A DNA stretch of 64,000 nt from Desulfitobacterium dehalogenans ATCC 51507 (GTDB lineage Bacteria > Bacillota > Desulfitobacteriia > Desulfitobacteriales > Desulfitobacteriaceae). Under the pieces are notes generated by a model. That model ran no database searches. It worked only from the letters and a program-made list of their open reading frames with translations, and was not told the origin of the DNA. The stretch is from contig NC_018017.1 of assembly GCF_000243155.2 (NCBI RefSeq), positions 1,860,001 to 1,924,000 on the forward strand, given 5' to 3'. This document shows positions 18,625 to 27,309 of the stretch, piece by piece. The translations under genes were made by a program, and so were the position numbers. How positions within the stretch are numbered: the stretch's first letter is position 1; every line of letters begins with the position of its first letter.

Positions 18625-19750
18625 GTTTAAAGGAAAAATTAAAGGACCTGCCGGAGAAACCAGGGGTTTATCTTATGCAGGATTCATTAGGCAATATTAT
18701 CTATGTGGGTAAAGCCAAGAACCTCAAGAACAGAGTATCCCAATATTTTTATAAGCATAAGCACCGGGATCCCAAAGTGGAAGAAATGATCCTTCGTATT
18801 GCGGATTTAGAGTATCGGATAGTGGACACGGAACTGGATGCTCTCTTGGAAGAGTGCCGCATAATTAAGGAGATTAGGCCTCATTATAATAGACAGATGA
18901 AAAACGATCAGAACTATGTCTATATTAAGATACCTGATGATAACTTCCCCAAGATAGAGATTGTTCAGGTAAGGGAGGAGGATGGAGGGGTATATTATGG
19001 CCCTTTTAACAGCCGTCATCGGGTGGAAACTGGTGTGGAGTGTCTTAATGATACCTTCTTAATTCGTAAATGCCCCACCCCTGGCCGAGGTAAGCGGGGT
19101 GATGGCTGCTTGTATCGGCAATTGGGCACCTGTGTCGGGGTATGCACAGGGAAGGTCAGCCCTGAAGAATACAGGGATAGGTTAAAAGCGGTTTGCCAAG
19201 TGATTGAAACCAGGGACAAAGAGATGATGAAGGAGATTAGCGGCCGGCTAGCAAGGGCAGCCGAGGACCTTCATTTTGAAGAGGCTGCCCGCTATCGTGA
19301 ATATCTGTTGGGGTTACGCTATATACAAGGCAGGCAAAAATTACTCAATAGAACACTTCGCCATAATAGCCTTCTTGTTTCGAGTTTTTAGATAAGGAGA
19401 AGAAGATTGTAAAGATGTTCCTAATCAAAGGGAACACAGTATTGATGAGTAGGATAATCCCTTTGCGTGACCTGCCTCAAGGGGACAGTACCCAAGCAAA
19501 GCCTCATGAGGAATTGAAGCAATTTCTGAAGGAAATCCCCAAAGCACTGGCCGATAAGCAAGGCTGTTCTCGACAGCTGACACAGTCGGAAGTGGATGAG
19601 GCCCAAATCCTTGATTCCTATCTTCGTAAAGACCGGGTCATCTCAATCCGAGTCACTCAAAAAGCACTAAAACAAGGGGAGTTTGTTGAAGATATGCTCA
19701 AGAGGATTAGGAATAAAAAGGGGGGTAACAATGGCAAGGAAATCTTTTAA
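18609..19750 (+). pseudogene. UvrC-like GIY-YIG protein, split by a frameshift near 19379
   Basis: The first part, to TAG at 19391, has the GIY-YIG nuclease core (GVYLMQDSLGNIIYVGKAKN), the UvrC-like insert ending CPTPGRGKRGDGCLYRQL and a UVR-type helical segment (EDLHFEEAARYREYL). Joining frames at the TTT of 19378-19380 gives LLV-FEFLDKEKKIVKMFLIKG, continuing into the frame that stops at 19750, a single protein of about 381 residues. One T is missing compared with an open gene. The product resembles the short UvrC-like proteins of clostridia, not full UvrC. The truncated 260-residue product might retain nuclease activity; otherwise the gene is inactive. A sequencing slip in the T run is also possible. 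Confidence 0.75.
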
Positions 19751-20195
19751 TGAGAAGCTCAAACAAAGTAAGGATCTACCCAAAGTGGTTCAGGTGACAG
19801 ATCCTAAAACGATTATGCGTTATGGCGGTGATAAAATGCTGGTGGCACCGCCCACGGCTTATGATGAGCAGATGCGGAGAGTCCCCGAGGGTAAAGTGAT
19901 AACCGCAGATGATCTTAGAAACTATCTGGCTCAAAAGCATGGAGCAGATTTTACTTGTCCTCTCACTGCCGGCATATTCGTCAACATCGCGGCCCATGCC
20001 TCTGCAGAAAGGGGAGAGGATTTGACTCCTTATTGGCGGACCTTAAAGAAGGATGGCCTGCTGAACGAAAAATATCCGGAGGGAATCCAAGGGCATAAAA
20101 CCTTTCTGGAAAGGGAAGGGCATACGGTGATCCAAAAGGGTAAACATTATTATGTAAAGGATTATCAGGATAAAGAATTTGACCTCAGTTCATAG
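19731..20195 (+). CDS. Small protein annotated as MGMT-family in related genomes
   Basis: A 154-residue protein. ATG at 19731 is chosen because GGGGGT lies just ahead; an upstream in-frame ATG at 19683 lacks a ribosome site. The C-terminal half ([20 protein letters not shown], then [12 protein letters not shown] and [12 protein letters not shown]) resembles the DNA-binding helix-turn-helix of alkyltransferase-like proteins, but no PCHR active-site cysteine motif is present, so it is not an active alkylguanine transferase. The gene overlaps the end of the frameshifted UvrC-like gene by 20 bases, suggesting translational coupling and a shared DNA-repair context. The functional call is tentative. 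Confidence 0.55.
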   Translation: MARKSFNEKLKQSKDLPKVVQVTDPKTIMRYGGDKMLVAPPTAYDEQMRRVPEGKVITADDLRNYLAQKHGADFTCPLTAGIFVNIAAHASAERGEDLTPYWRTLKKDGLLNEKYPEGIQGHKTFLEREGHTVIQKGKHYYVKDYQDKEFDLSS

Positions 20196-20226
20196 AGAGA
20201 AGAAGTATGCATTAAGGAGAATTTTC

Positions 20227-20523
20227 ATGGGCAAATTTTATGAATTTGATGCTGAAATCAAGAAAGTACCGGATATCGATGGGGCTTATGTAGAAATTCC
20301 CTTTGACGTTAAGGCGGAGTTTGGGAAAGGCCGCGTACCGGTGACAGCTACCTTTGATGGAGAAGTCTATGAAGGAAGCTTGGTCAGAATGGGAACCCCC
20401 TGCCATATCCTGGGGATTCGCAAAGATATACGTGCCAAAATCGGCAAACAGCCTGGGGATACCATCAGGGTCACCTTACAAGAACGAGAGCCTAAAAGCA
20501 AGACCAAGGTTTCGAAAAACTGA
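20227..20523 (+). CDS. DUF1905 domain protein
   Basis: A 98-residue beta-rich protein of the DUF1905 family ([20 protein letters not shown] near the start, [11 protein letters not shown] and [20 protein letters not shown] later). ATG at 20227 is preferred because TTAAGGAGAATTTTC precedes it; a longer in-frame start at 20179 lies inside the previous gene. The family has no established biochemical role. It closes a three-gene run with the UvrC-like and MGMT-family genes. Confidence 0.85.
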   Translation: MGKFYEFDAEIKKVPDIDGAYVEIPFDVKAEFGKGRVPVTATFDGEVYEGSLVRMGTPCHILGIRKDIRAKIGKQPGDTIRVTLQEREPKSKTKVSKN

Positions 20524-20579
20524 AATGGTCAGGGGTTTCAAGCACTTTACTAATCTTGCCTGCCTTTTTGTACTTTTCA

Positions 20580-21239
20580 TTATTTCTTAACCACAGCAAT
20601 CCATACTTCTTGACGGTTTTCCTGCATGTAGCATTCGATAACCGGAAGGTCTGCCAGCTCATATCCTGAGTTAGGAAGCCATTCGGTGTAAAATTGCTTG
20701 TAGACTTTCTGCGTCGCATCAGGCAGTTCTCCGTTCGCTTCAAAAACTGCCCAGGTCGCAGCAGGGTAAGAAAATTCCTCCATTCCTTCAAGTACAGGGA
20801 TAGGTTTACATTCAGATACATCAACATGGTTTGTTACGGCTATTATATAATTCATTTCTTCGGAATCTCCCCATTGGCCACCGGCTGCAATTCCTAAAAA
20901 TCCTGCAGGCCTGTAATCAGGAAAATTCTCTATAAACCTTCTCATTGTTCCGTCTTGCCAGGCGTTTTCCCATAGGCCTGGAATAATTTCAAATGCCGCC
21001 GATGTTTTAACTTTGTGTAATATACCCATAACTTTAAAGGCAGGCCACTGTTCAATTTGATAATTCATATGATTTTCTCCTTTAATTGTAATTTGAAAGG
21101 AGAGCTTGGGGCAGGATTTTAGCTGAACTGTTTCGTTTCTGACACCGGAAGGTAAAACCCCATGAAAGCTCTTAAAGGCACGTGAAAATGAATCCTGGGA
21201 TTCATATCCATACTTTAAAGCAACATCAACCCAATCCAT
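20580..21239 (-). CDS. Truncated AraC-type HTH fused to a GyrI-like effector-binding domain
   Basis: A 219-residue protein. Residues 1-34 (VDVALKYGYESQDSFSRAF) are the second helix-turn-helix of an AraC/XylS regulator; the preceding first helix-turn-helix of about 70 residues is missing, and the sequence upstream of the ATG does not encode it in any frame. Residues about 58-219 form a GyrI-like/SOUL-type ligand-binding domain (NYQIEQWPAFKVMGI; AGGQWGDSEEMNYIIAVT; FEANGELPDA). AGGGAG lies ahead of the ATG at 21239, so the short form can be translated. With half a DNA-binding unit it may act only as a ligand-binding protein, or it may be a decaying gene. Confidence 0.75.
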   Translation of the reverse strand: MDWVDVALKYGYESQDSFSRAFKSFHGVLPSGVRNETVQLKSCPKLSFQITIKGENHMNYQIEQWPAFKVMGILHKVKTSAAFEIIPGLWENAWQDGTMRRFIENFPDYRPAGFLGIAAGGQWGDSEEMNYIIAVTNHVDVSECKPIPVLEGMEEFSYPAATWAVFEANGELPDATQKVYKQFYTEWLPNSGYELADLPVIECYMQENRQEVWIAVVKK

Positions 21240-21413
21240 TTTCCCACTCCCTGTTCAATTCTACCTTTTGGGAAATTGATTTGCACGATATTTTGTGCCG
21301 CATTATGTAGTTTTTGGTAAGCCTAATAATTCCAGTGATTCCGCAATTCACATCATGTTATAATCAAAAAGTGTCAATTTTTGTCGATATGATTGAATTG
21401 CAGGAGGTCTATT

Positions 21414-23024
21414 ATGCATTGGAAACGGATTTCTTTTTTGTCTTTAGCAGTGGTTCTTCTTTTGAATCTTTTTCCCTTCACGGTTTTTGGTGCTGAAGCA
21501 ACTGCAGAATCTTCTGCAACCGGAGCCGCTGCTTTAAGATTATATGGTAAAGACCGCACAGCAACTTCCCTTGCCGTTTCTCAGCAAGGCTGGGCTGCCT
21601 CGGATACGGTAATTCTTAATGAATTAAACAATTATGCCGATGCTATCGCCGCTACCCCTTTGGCAGTTCAACTGGATGCGCCGGTTCTTCTGACCTATGG
21701 CGCTCATCTTGATCCCCGGGTCAAAGAGGAATTAAAACGTCTGAAGGCCAAAAAGGTGATTCTTCTGGGAGGAAATGGGCGGCTATCAACTACTATGGAA
21801 AAAGAACTCACTGAACTCAATTATGAGTGGGAAAGAATTGGCGGAGCGGATCGCTATGAGACATCAGCTCTTATCGCGGAAAGGGTTCCCAGCGATACCA
21901 TGATCCTGGTCAATGGGGATGATTTCCCTGATGCCCTTTCGGCGGCATCTTATGCGGGAATCAAGCAGATTCCTATTCTCTTGATGTCAAACCCTGAGTT
22001 TCCCCAAACGGTATCAGACTATTATCAGAAGCATAAACCCACCCAAGTCATTGTGGTGGGGGGAGACGGAGTGGTTCCCGAGCAGCTGGTGAAGAAACAG
22101 AACATTCCCATAACCCTTCGTTTGGGAGGGGAGGACCGCTATGAATCAGCAGCTAAACTTTACGAGTATGCTCAAGGTTCCTATGGCTCAAAGCAGCTTT
22201 ATCTGGCTTCCGGTCAGCACTATCCCGACGCGATGGTAGGAACTGTACTGGCTGCGAAAAACAATTCAGCCCTTCTCATCACGAAAAGTTATACTTTACC
22301 TGAGTCAATAGCTCCGATTTTTGCCCCGGATAAGATTGCCGCTATGGAGATTTTTATTCTGGGGGGCACCGGTGTGGTTTCGGGGAAAATTCAGGCTGGA
22401 CTGGAAGGGAAGGACTTTACCAAGAATCTGCTGATTGGCAAAACAGTGGTCGTGGATCCCGGTCATGGGTCTCCGGATCCGGGGGCGCTCGGACCCAGCG
22501 GATCGCAAGAGAAGAATAATAATTTGGCCATTGCTCAATATTTAGCCGTGGAGCTGGAGGCTACCGGTGCCAAGGTGGTGTTAACCCGTAGCGGCGATAA
22601 TTCTCCGGCTTATTCTCCAGGGACAACCTACACTGAGAGGGGGGACCTGCAAAAGCGGGTGGATATAGCTAACGAAAACAATGCCGACCTATTTATCAGT
22701 ATTCACAATGACTCTTGGAAAACCGCTCAGGGGACGACGACTTTTTACTCATCAGAAAACCCCAGTGGTACTTCAAGCTATAAATTAGCCCAATATATCC
22801 AAAGTGAATTAACTCAGAAGATTGGCACCAAAAACCTTGGCGTGAAGGACTCCCGGCTTTATGTGCTGAGGAACACTACCATGCCCGCAGTTCTGGTGGA
22901 GGTTGCTTTTATCTCTCACCCGACTGAGGAGAAACAGCTCAGTGATAATGCTTTTAGACAAAAAGCTGCTCAGGGAATAAGTCAAGGAATTCAAGCCTAT
23001 ATCCGTTACCTTGAGAGAGTGTAA
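21414..23024 (+). CDS. Secreted N-acetylmuramoyl-L-alanine amidase with three CWB2 repeats
   Basis: A 536-residue secreted cell-wall hydrolase. ATG at 21414 has a perfect AGGAGG (21402-21407) ahead and gives a standard signal peptide. Three CWB2 repeats begin near residues 42 (RLYGKDRTATS), 141 (RIGGADRYETS) and 237 (RLGGEDRYESA) and attach the protein to the wall. Residues about 343-535 are an Amidase_3 zinc amidase that cuts the muramic-acid/alanine bond: zinc ligands in VVDPGHGSPDPG and the following Glu of SQEKNNN, ISIHND, and the catalytic Glu of VLVEVAFISH. This N-terminal anchor/C-terminal enzyme order is common in clostridia. Confidence 0.93.
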   Translation: MHWKRISFLSLAVVLLLNLFPFTVFGAEATAESSATGAAALRLYGKDRTATSLAVSQQGWAASDTVILNELNNYADAIAATPLAVQLDAPVLLTYGAHLDPRVKEELKRLKAKKVILLGGNGRLSTTMEKELTELNYEWERIGGADRYETSALIAERVPSDTMILVNGDDFPDALSAASYAGIKQIPILLMSNPEFPQTVSDYYQKHKPTQVIVVGGDGVVPEQLVKKQNIPITLRLGGEDRYESAAKLYEYAQGSYGSKQLYLASGQHYPDAMVGTVLAAKNNSALLITKSYTLPESIAPIFAPDKIAAMEIFILGGTGVVSGKIQAGLEGKDFTKNLLIGKTVVVDPGHGSPDPGALGPSGSQEKNNNLAIAQYLAVELEATGAKVVLTRSGDNSPAYSPGTTYTERGDLQKRVDIANENNADLFISIHNDSWKTAQGTTTFYSSENPSGTSSYKLAQYIQSELTQKIGTKNLGVKDSRLYVLRNTTMPAVLVEVAFISHPTEEKQLSDNAFRQKAAQGISQGIQAYIRYLERV

Positions 23025-23039
23025 ATAAATCCGGCAAAT

Positions 23040-23063
23040 AAGCCCTCGGAAATCCGAGGGCTT
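23040..23063. terminator. Hairpin terminator after the amidase
   Basis: AAGCCCTCGGA / TCCGAGGGCTT with a two-base loop; the T-run is weak, so it may serve convergent genes in both directions. Confidence 0.6.
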
Positions 23064-23094
23064 AACTTATGCCATAGGCCAACAATTTTTAGTC

Positions 23095-23769
23095 CTAGAA
23101 AAGAAAATCATTTCGTTTAAAGGACCAATTGACTTTTTTGGTCCCCTTGTCCAGCGGAGGATAGGATAAGGAACTATAAGGATTCATTTCGTAACAATAG
23201 TTTGAATGAATGCAGTTGCGGATATTCAATAAATCGAGAATCTGCTTTGTGATATAGACACACTCCCCATAACCTCCACCGATGATATGTACTTTAGATC
23301 CCTGACATGAATGAAGATAGTCTTTGAAGGCTGGGGGGAGGTACTCCAGTAAGTACTCTTGAAGATTGTCCGAATGACAGACTTTATAATCGGGTATAAA
23401 GCTGGGTTCGATGAGTGCCATTAAACCATCATGAAAGGGCAGGATGCAGTGATTATTGAGTAATTCCTGCTTAAACTCTGCCACATCGATTCCCTCTTCT
23501 TCCAAGAGGTTCATGGCAAAATCAGTACAATACTGTTTGAAAATCGGCTCACCGGTTAAGCTTTTGTCGATGAACGAGGGGATGAATTCCCCTGAGTAAA
23601 TTTCCTCAAATACATCAATCAGCATCCTTATGTCCTCAAAGGAATGATTAGCCAGAAAGCGTTTTACTTTAAGCAGATAATTAAGATTATAAAAGCGAGA
23701 GTAGGTCTTTTGAATATCGACGACCAATAGTCGATGTTTGTATCGATGGAGAATAGACATACGTTTCAC
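23095..23769 (-). CDS. Unrecognised protein, possibly isochorismatase-like
   Basis: A 224-residue protein. The start HRLLVVDIQKTY and the later VHIIGGGYGECVYITKQILD resemble the first strand and the cysteine-containing strand of isochorismatase-like hydrolases. In the usual motif a cysteine follows -GV-T--C-; here C lies in GECVY. The middle (residues about 35-130) does not match that family by eye. No catalytic triad can be assigned confidently. It is a single gene with the ATG at 23769. Confidence 0.5.
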   Translation of the reverse strand: MKRMSILHRYKHRLLVVDIQKTYSRFYNLNYLLKVKRFLANHSFEDIRMLIDVFEEIYSGEFIPSFIDKSLTGEPIFKQYCTDFAMNLLEEEGIDVAEFKQELLNNHCILPFHDGLMALIEPSFIPDYKVCHSDNLQEYLLEYLPPAFKDYLHSCQGSKVHIIGGGYGECVYITKQILDLLNIRNCIHSNYCYEMNPYSSLSYPPLDKGTKKVNWSFKRNDFLF

Positions 23770-23999
23770 CTCTGATACGAATGGTGTTTATTCTTCCTTT
23801 TCTGCTTGGAAAAATAGTACCGATACTACCAATGAGGCAGTGATAATTAAGTAACTTGTAGTTCTCTTGTTCACTTATAGTATATAAGAAGACAAGAGAT
23901 AAAGTCCATACATAAGATGGGTTATTTGGATAAGTTATGGAAGTTAAAGGATGAAGAATATTGTCCGGGTCGTATAGCTTTATCCTACATCCACACCGT

Positions 24000-24338
24000 T
24001 CAAGCCCGAAAGATAGCCCAAGGATTTTGCTTTAAGGCAGAGAACGGATTCTAAGCGAGCAGGCAAGCAATCTTCGCGAAAAGACTGCAGCGGAGTCGGG
24101 TTGGAAACAGGACGTTTCCAACCGCCCATTGAGAACAAGTGCGAAAGCAGTGCTTTCGAGGAGCGATTTGGGCACGAAACCCGGGCGAGGGTTTCGCCCA
24201 AGCCGCAATGCCACAGAGACTGCTTAGCGGCGCAGGTGGACCCGACGCAGCGTAGGTCTTGAGTGATTAGATTGCTCCGCGCAGCTAATGGAGTGAACGC
24301 CGAAAGCAAAATCCTGGAGAATTACCTTCGGCCCTTTT
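24000..24338 (+). ncRNA. Candidate structured non-coding RNA of about 300 nt, class unknown
   Basis: GC-rich island in an AT-richer gap. A perfect 13-base closing helix joins AGGATTTTGCTTT (24021-24033) to AAAGCAAAATCCT (24303-24315). Inside, AGCAATC (24066-24072) pairs with GATTGCT (24270-24276). Three local hairpins follow each other: GGTTGGAAAC/GTTTCCAACC (24099-24123), CGAAAGCA/TGCTTTCG (24142-24158) and CGAAACCC/GGGTTTCG (24175-24196, extended by GGG/CCC). At the 3' end GCCGAAAG (24299-24306) can instead pair with CTTCGGC (24326-24332) before CCTTTT, a terminator-like fold that competes with the closing helix. The plus strand is favoured by this end, but orientation is not certain. It ends just before the blaI promoter. 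Confidence 0.6.
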
Positions 24339-24352
24339 CAGAATAGAAAGTA

Positions 24353-24381
24353 TTGACAGTATAGGTTTATCGGGATAAACT
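24353..24381 (+). promoter_or_regulatory. blaI promoter
   Basis: TTGACA (24353-24358) and TAAACT (24376-24381) with 17-base spacing. The first operator palindrome overlaps the spacer and -10. Confidence 0.65.
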
Positions 24382-24408
24382 TATCATAGGTTTATTTTGA
24401 TAAACCTA
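24362..24408. promoter_or_regulatory. Two BlaI-type operator palindromes
   Basis: TAGGTTTATCGGGATAAACT (24362-24381, with TA following) and TAGGTTTATTTTGATAAACC (24387-24406, with TA following) are near-identical dyads, 25 bases centre to centre. They lie over and just after the blaI promoter, as expected for autorepression by the dimeric repressor encoded next. Confidence 0.75.
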
Positions 24409-24442
24409 TATACTTAACTCATGGACAGGGAGGGTGTAAACT

Positions 24443-24802
24443 GTGGAAGAATTTAAGCTGTTTGATGCGGAGTATAAATTCCTCGATATTATTTGGGGCC
24501 TTGAGCCTATCAACTCAACGGAACTGACCAAAGTCTGCCGGGATAAGCTGGGCTGGAAAAAGCCGACCACCTACACCATGCTGCGTAAGCTTTCCGAGCG
24601 GGGATTATTAAAAAATGAAAACGCTACGGTGACCACCATCGTCAAGCGGGAACAAGTCCAAAAGTACGAAAGCGAGGTGCTCTTGGAAAAGTCCTTTGAT
24701 AATTCCCTTCCCGCTTTTTTAGCCACCTTCCTCAAGGATAGGAAACTCTCCCGGCAGGAGGCCGAGGAAATGAAGAAGATGATCGAGGAGGCGACGAAAT
24801 GA
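24443..24802 (+). CDS. BlaI/MecI-family repressor
   Basis: A 119-residue winged-helix repressor of the BlaI/MecI/CopY family. The N-terminal domain shows EYKFLDIIWGLEPINSTEL, then the recognition region GWKKPTTYTMLRKLSERGLL, typical of the family; the C-terminal helices form the dimer interface and carry the usual protease-sensitive linker. The start is GTG at 24443, after GGGAGGGTG. It overlaps the sensor gene by four bases (ATGA), so the two are co-translated. The regulated target beyond its own operon is not visible; no beta-lactamase gene is nearby. Confidence 0.9.
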   Translation: MEEFKLFDAEYKFLDIIWGLEPINSTELTKVCRDKLGWKKPTTYTMLRKLSERGLLKNENATVTTIVKREQVQKYESEVLLEKSFDNSLPAFLATFLKDRKLSRQEAEEMKKMIEEATK

Positions 24803-27267
24803 GCAGTTTGCAGGGTGCATTGACAACCGTTCTGAACATGAGCATTACGGCGTCCTATGTTGCCGTTGTCGTCATACTGATTCGTTTCTTTTTAAGAAAG
24901 GCCCCTAAAATTTTCTCCTATGTCTTGTGGTCGGTTGTTTTGTTTCGGCTTCTTTGTCCCTTATCCCTGACTTCAGACTTTAGCTTTTTAGGGCTAATCG
25001 ACAGGAATTTGCAAAGTGGTGCCGACGTGTTGGACTATGTTCCTCAACATAATGCGATGACGCCGCGGCCCACCATGCCGTCCGGCAGTGCCGGTTTCGA
25101 GCCTGGGGTCAATGCCTCCTTGCCCCAGATCACACCCATGACAAGTTCAAGCCCGATGCCAATCGGGATGGATATCTTGAGCTTGCTCTGGCTGGCAGGT
25201 ATTGCGGCACTGATGTCTTACAGTATCATTTCCTATATAAGGACAAAACGGCTGCTGCAAACGGCTACCCTGGTTAAAGACACTATTTACGAATCCGATC
25301 GGCTTACGACAGCCTTTGTGTGCGGGTTTATCCGTCCGAAGATTTATGTGCCTCTGGGTGTAGCCGGGGCTGATCTGGATTATATCCTGGCTCATGAGGA
25401 AACCCATATTAAAAGAAGGGACTATCTCCTGAAGCCTCTTGCTTTTTTTGCCCTCATTCTTCATTGGTTTAATCCCCTGATCTGGCTGTCTTTTGTCCTC
25501 ATGAGCCGGGACATGGAAATGTCTTGTGATGAAAGCGTTCTCAGCAAGATGGGCGAGGAAGCGAAGAGGGGCTACTCCAGCTCTTTGCTGGCTCTTTCCG
25601 TAAAAAGAAACGGACTTTTCACCATAAACCCTCTGGCCTTTGGGGAACTCCATGTGAAAACAAGGATTAAAAATATCCTTAATTATAAGAAGCCTAGGTT
25701 TTGGGTTCTGATCGCTTTGGTCATTGTCATGGGCGCTATGGTATTCACTTTGGTAGCCGATCCTGCCGATCAGGAACCGGATCTGTCCTTCCTCAATCCG
25801 AATAATCTGGCATCCCTCCTTATGCAAGGGGAGGGAGTACAGATTAGCGAAGCGGGGTATTCTTATCCCATCATAGTGTCCAGTGCGGAGTTGGGAAAAT
25901 GGCTGTCCTCGGCTGCGGATGACTGGAAGAAAAAAGAGGTCCCCACACCCTTTGACCTTACACCCTCCATCACTATTCATGTGAATGCGGATAACGAGAT
26001 TCGCTTTTTTGACGAAGAACCGACTCTAGCTATGATTCAATCCGGTGATCACTATCGTTACTATGCCATTCCCAAGCAAGATTTCCAAGTTATTCAGCAA
26101 ATAGCCCTGCTGGCCTATCCCAAGATCCAAAGCCTGACCATGTCAAAGTGGGAAAAAGGAGAAGAGGTCGCTTCCGTGACCAGCATAGACAGCACTATTT
26201 TGGAGATGGTGGTACATCTGGCCCAGGAAGAAGAGAATTCTCCTTTTCTCTTAAGATACTCCAGTGTGAATGATACGCCGGATGTGGCCGATTATATGCG
26301 AATCGTTTTGGAAGGCCCGAATGCTGCCTATACTTATTTCCTCTACACTGAGGATGGAAAGAACTACGCTATTGAAAAACCCTATGAACGCATCTATAAA
26401 ATCAGCCCGGATACGGCCCAGGCAATCATCGACCTGTTTAAAAAAGCTGGGGATAGGTCCCAGGCAAGAGCCGCCTATGATCTGGAAAAAAGCCTTAACA
26501 TCATCATGTCTTCTCCCCTAAGCTCCTCCAATCCACAAGATTACATCCGTACCCATCAGGATGAGTATGAAAAGATCCTGAAATATGGGGGTGAAGAGGC
26601 TTTGCAATACATGTTGAACCAGTTTGAGCAAGGGAAGGGGGAGGGCTTAAGAGGACATATTATGATGGAACTATGCAAGGATATCTTGAGAGAGCGCAAT
26701 GGCATTACTGATGAATCTCTTTCTCCTCAGGAATGGTATGAGGCCTTATCCAAGCAGAAAAGGATTATGCTCCCAGATTATACCCATGAGGGAGAGGACG
26801 AGGTGGAGAAGCTCGTCTATAGAACGGAAACTGAAAGAAATTCCCAGCCTCAGCGAGGGTTTACGGTGGTTGCCCCGAAAATCTTCGGCAGTTATGAGGA
26901 AGGGGAGTTCCTTAAAGTTTTTGTGACGACCTATAGTTCCACTTATACCATCTATAATGATGGCGTTAGAGAAATAGGAGGCAGTGTGATTCCTTCTGCC
27001 CACACCTATAAAAAGGACAGCAAGGGGAATTATGTTCTTTTGACTTATGAACAGGCCGGAGACGGGGCTAACTTTTTTACCTCCATTCGCAGCTTTTGCA
27101 CCCTGCCGGTATCAGGTAAACCCATTAGCGGACTGGCTGAGAAAATCATTCATTACAGCAATGATGAGGAACTCCTGAAGCTTCAACTTGAGAACTTAAC
27201 TAAACATTTGCGGAAAAACGGCGTAACCAATCCGATAATCGTCAAGCCCGGGAATAATACCATTTAA
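24799..27267 (+). CDS. BlaR1/MecR1-type M56 metalloprotease signal transducer
   Basis: An 822-residue membrane protein. The N-terminal part has four hydrophobic helices around an M56 zinc protease domain: zinc motif HEETH at about 199-203 (LAHEETHIKRRDY) and downstream MSRDMEMSCDES. A further membrane segment (FWVLIALVIVMGAMVFTLV, about 297-315) leads to a roughly 500-residue external region. That region lacks the SxxK penicilloyl-serine transpeptidase-type sensor of true BlaR1, so the signal is probably not a beta-lactam. On activation the protease is expected to inactivate the BlaI partner. Confidence 0.85.
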   Translation: MSSLQGALTTVLNMSITASYVAVVVILIRFFLRKAPKIFSYVLWSVVLFRLLCPLSLTSDFSFLGLIDRNLQSGADVLDYVPQHNAMTPRPTMPSGSAGFEPGVNASLPQITPMTSSSPMPIGMDILSLLWLAGIAALMSYSIISYIRTKRLLQTATLVKDTIYESDRLTTAFVCGFIRPKIYVPLGVAGADLDYILAHEETHIKRRDYLLKPLAFFALILHWFNPLIWLSFVLMSRDMEMSCDESVLSKMGEEAKRGYSSSLLALSVKRNGLFTINPLAFGELHVKTRIKNILNYKKPRFWVLIALVIVMGAMVFTLVADPADQEPDLSFLNPNNLASLLMQGEGVQISEAGYSYPIIVSSAELGKWLSSAADDWKKKEVPTPFDLTPSITIHVNADNEIRFFDEEPTLAMIQSGDHYRYYAIPKQDFQVIQQIALLAYPKIQSLTMSKWEKGEEVASVTSIDSTILEMVVHLAQEEENSPFLLRYSSVNDTPDVADYMRIVLEGPNAAYTYFLYTEDGKNYAIEKPYERIYKISPDTAQAIIDLFKKAGDRSQARAAYDLEKSLNIIMSSPLSSSNPQDYIRTHQDEYEKILKYGGEEALQYMLNQFEQGKGEGLRGHIMMELCKDILRERNGITDESLSPQEWYEALSKQKRIMLPDYTHEGEDEVEKLVYRTETERNSQPQRGFTVVAPKIFGSYEEGEFLKVFVTTYSSTYTIYNDGVREIGGSVIPSAHTYKKDSKGNYVLLTYEQAGDGANFFTSIRSFCTLPVSGKPISGLAEKIIHYSNDEELLKLQLENLTKHLRKNGVTNPIIVKPGNNTI

Positions 27268-27309
27268 ATAGTCTAAGGCTCTGGCTTGGGGGAAGAACTC
27301 TTGAAATAC

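Larger units (their letters stand above)
23770..24442. other. Intergenic region holding a structured RNA-like element and the blaI promoter
   Basis: This 670-base gap has no credible protein gene. The minus-strand open frames at 23980-24309 are made of hairpin arms and are rejected as coding. The structured element is listed at 24000-24338 and the blaI control region at 24353-24408. Confidence 0.6.

Noticed and set aside
19371-19391. Programmed ribosomal frameshift in the UvrC-like gene
   Set aside because: The sequence CTTGTTTCGAG lacks an X-XXY-YYZ heptamer or a following stem; a lost T is simpler.
23980-24309. Minus-strand frames of 60-109 codons
   Set aside because: They are built from the hairpin arms of the structured element, and no ribosome site is present. 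Similar text is likely to be annotated as hypothetical proteins elsewhere because the element lacks stops.
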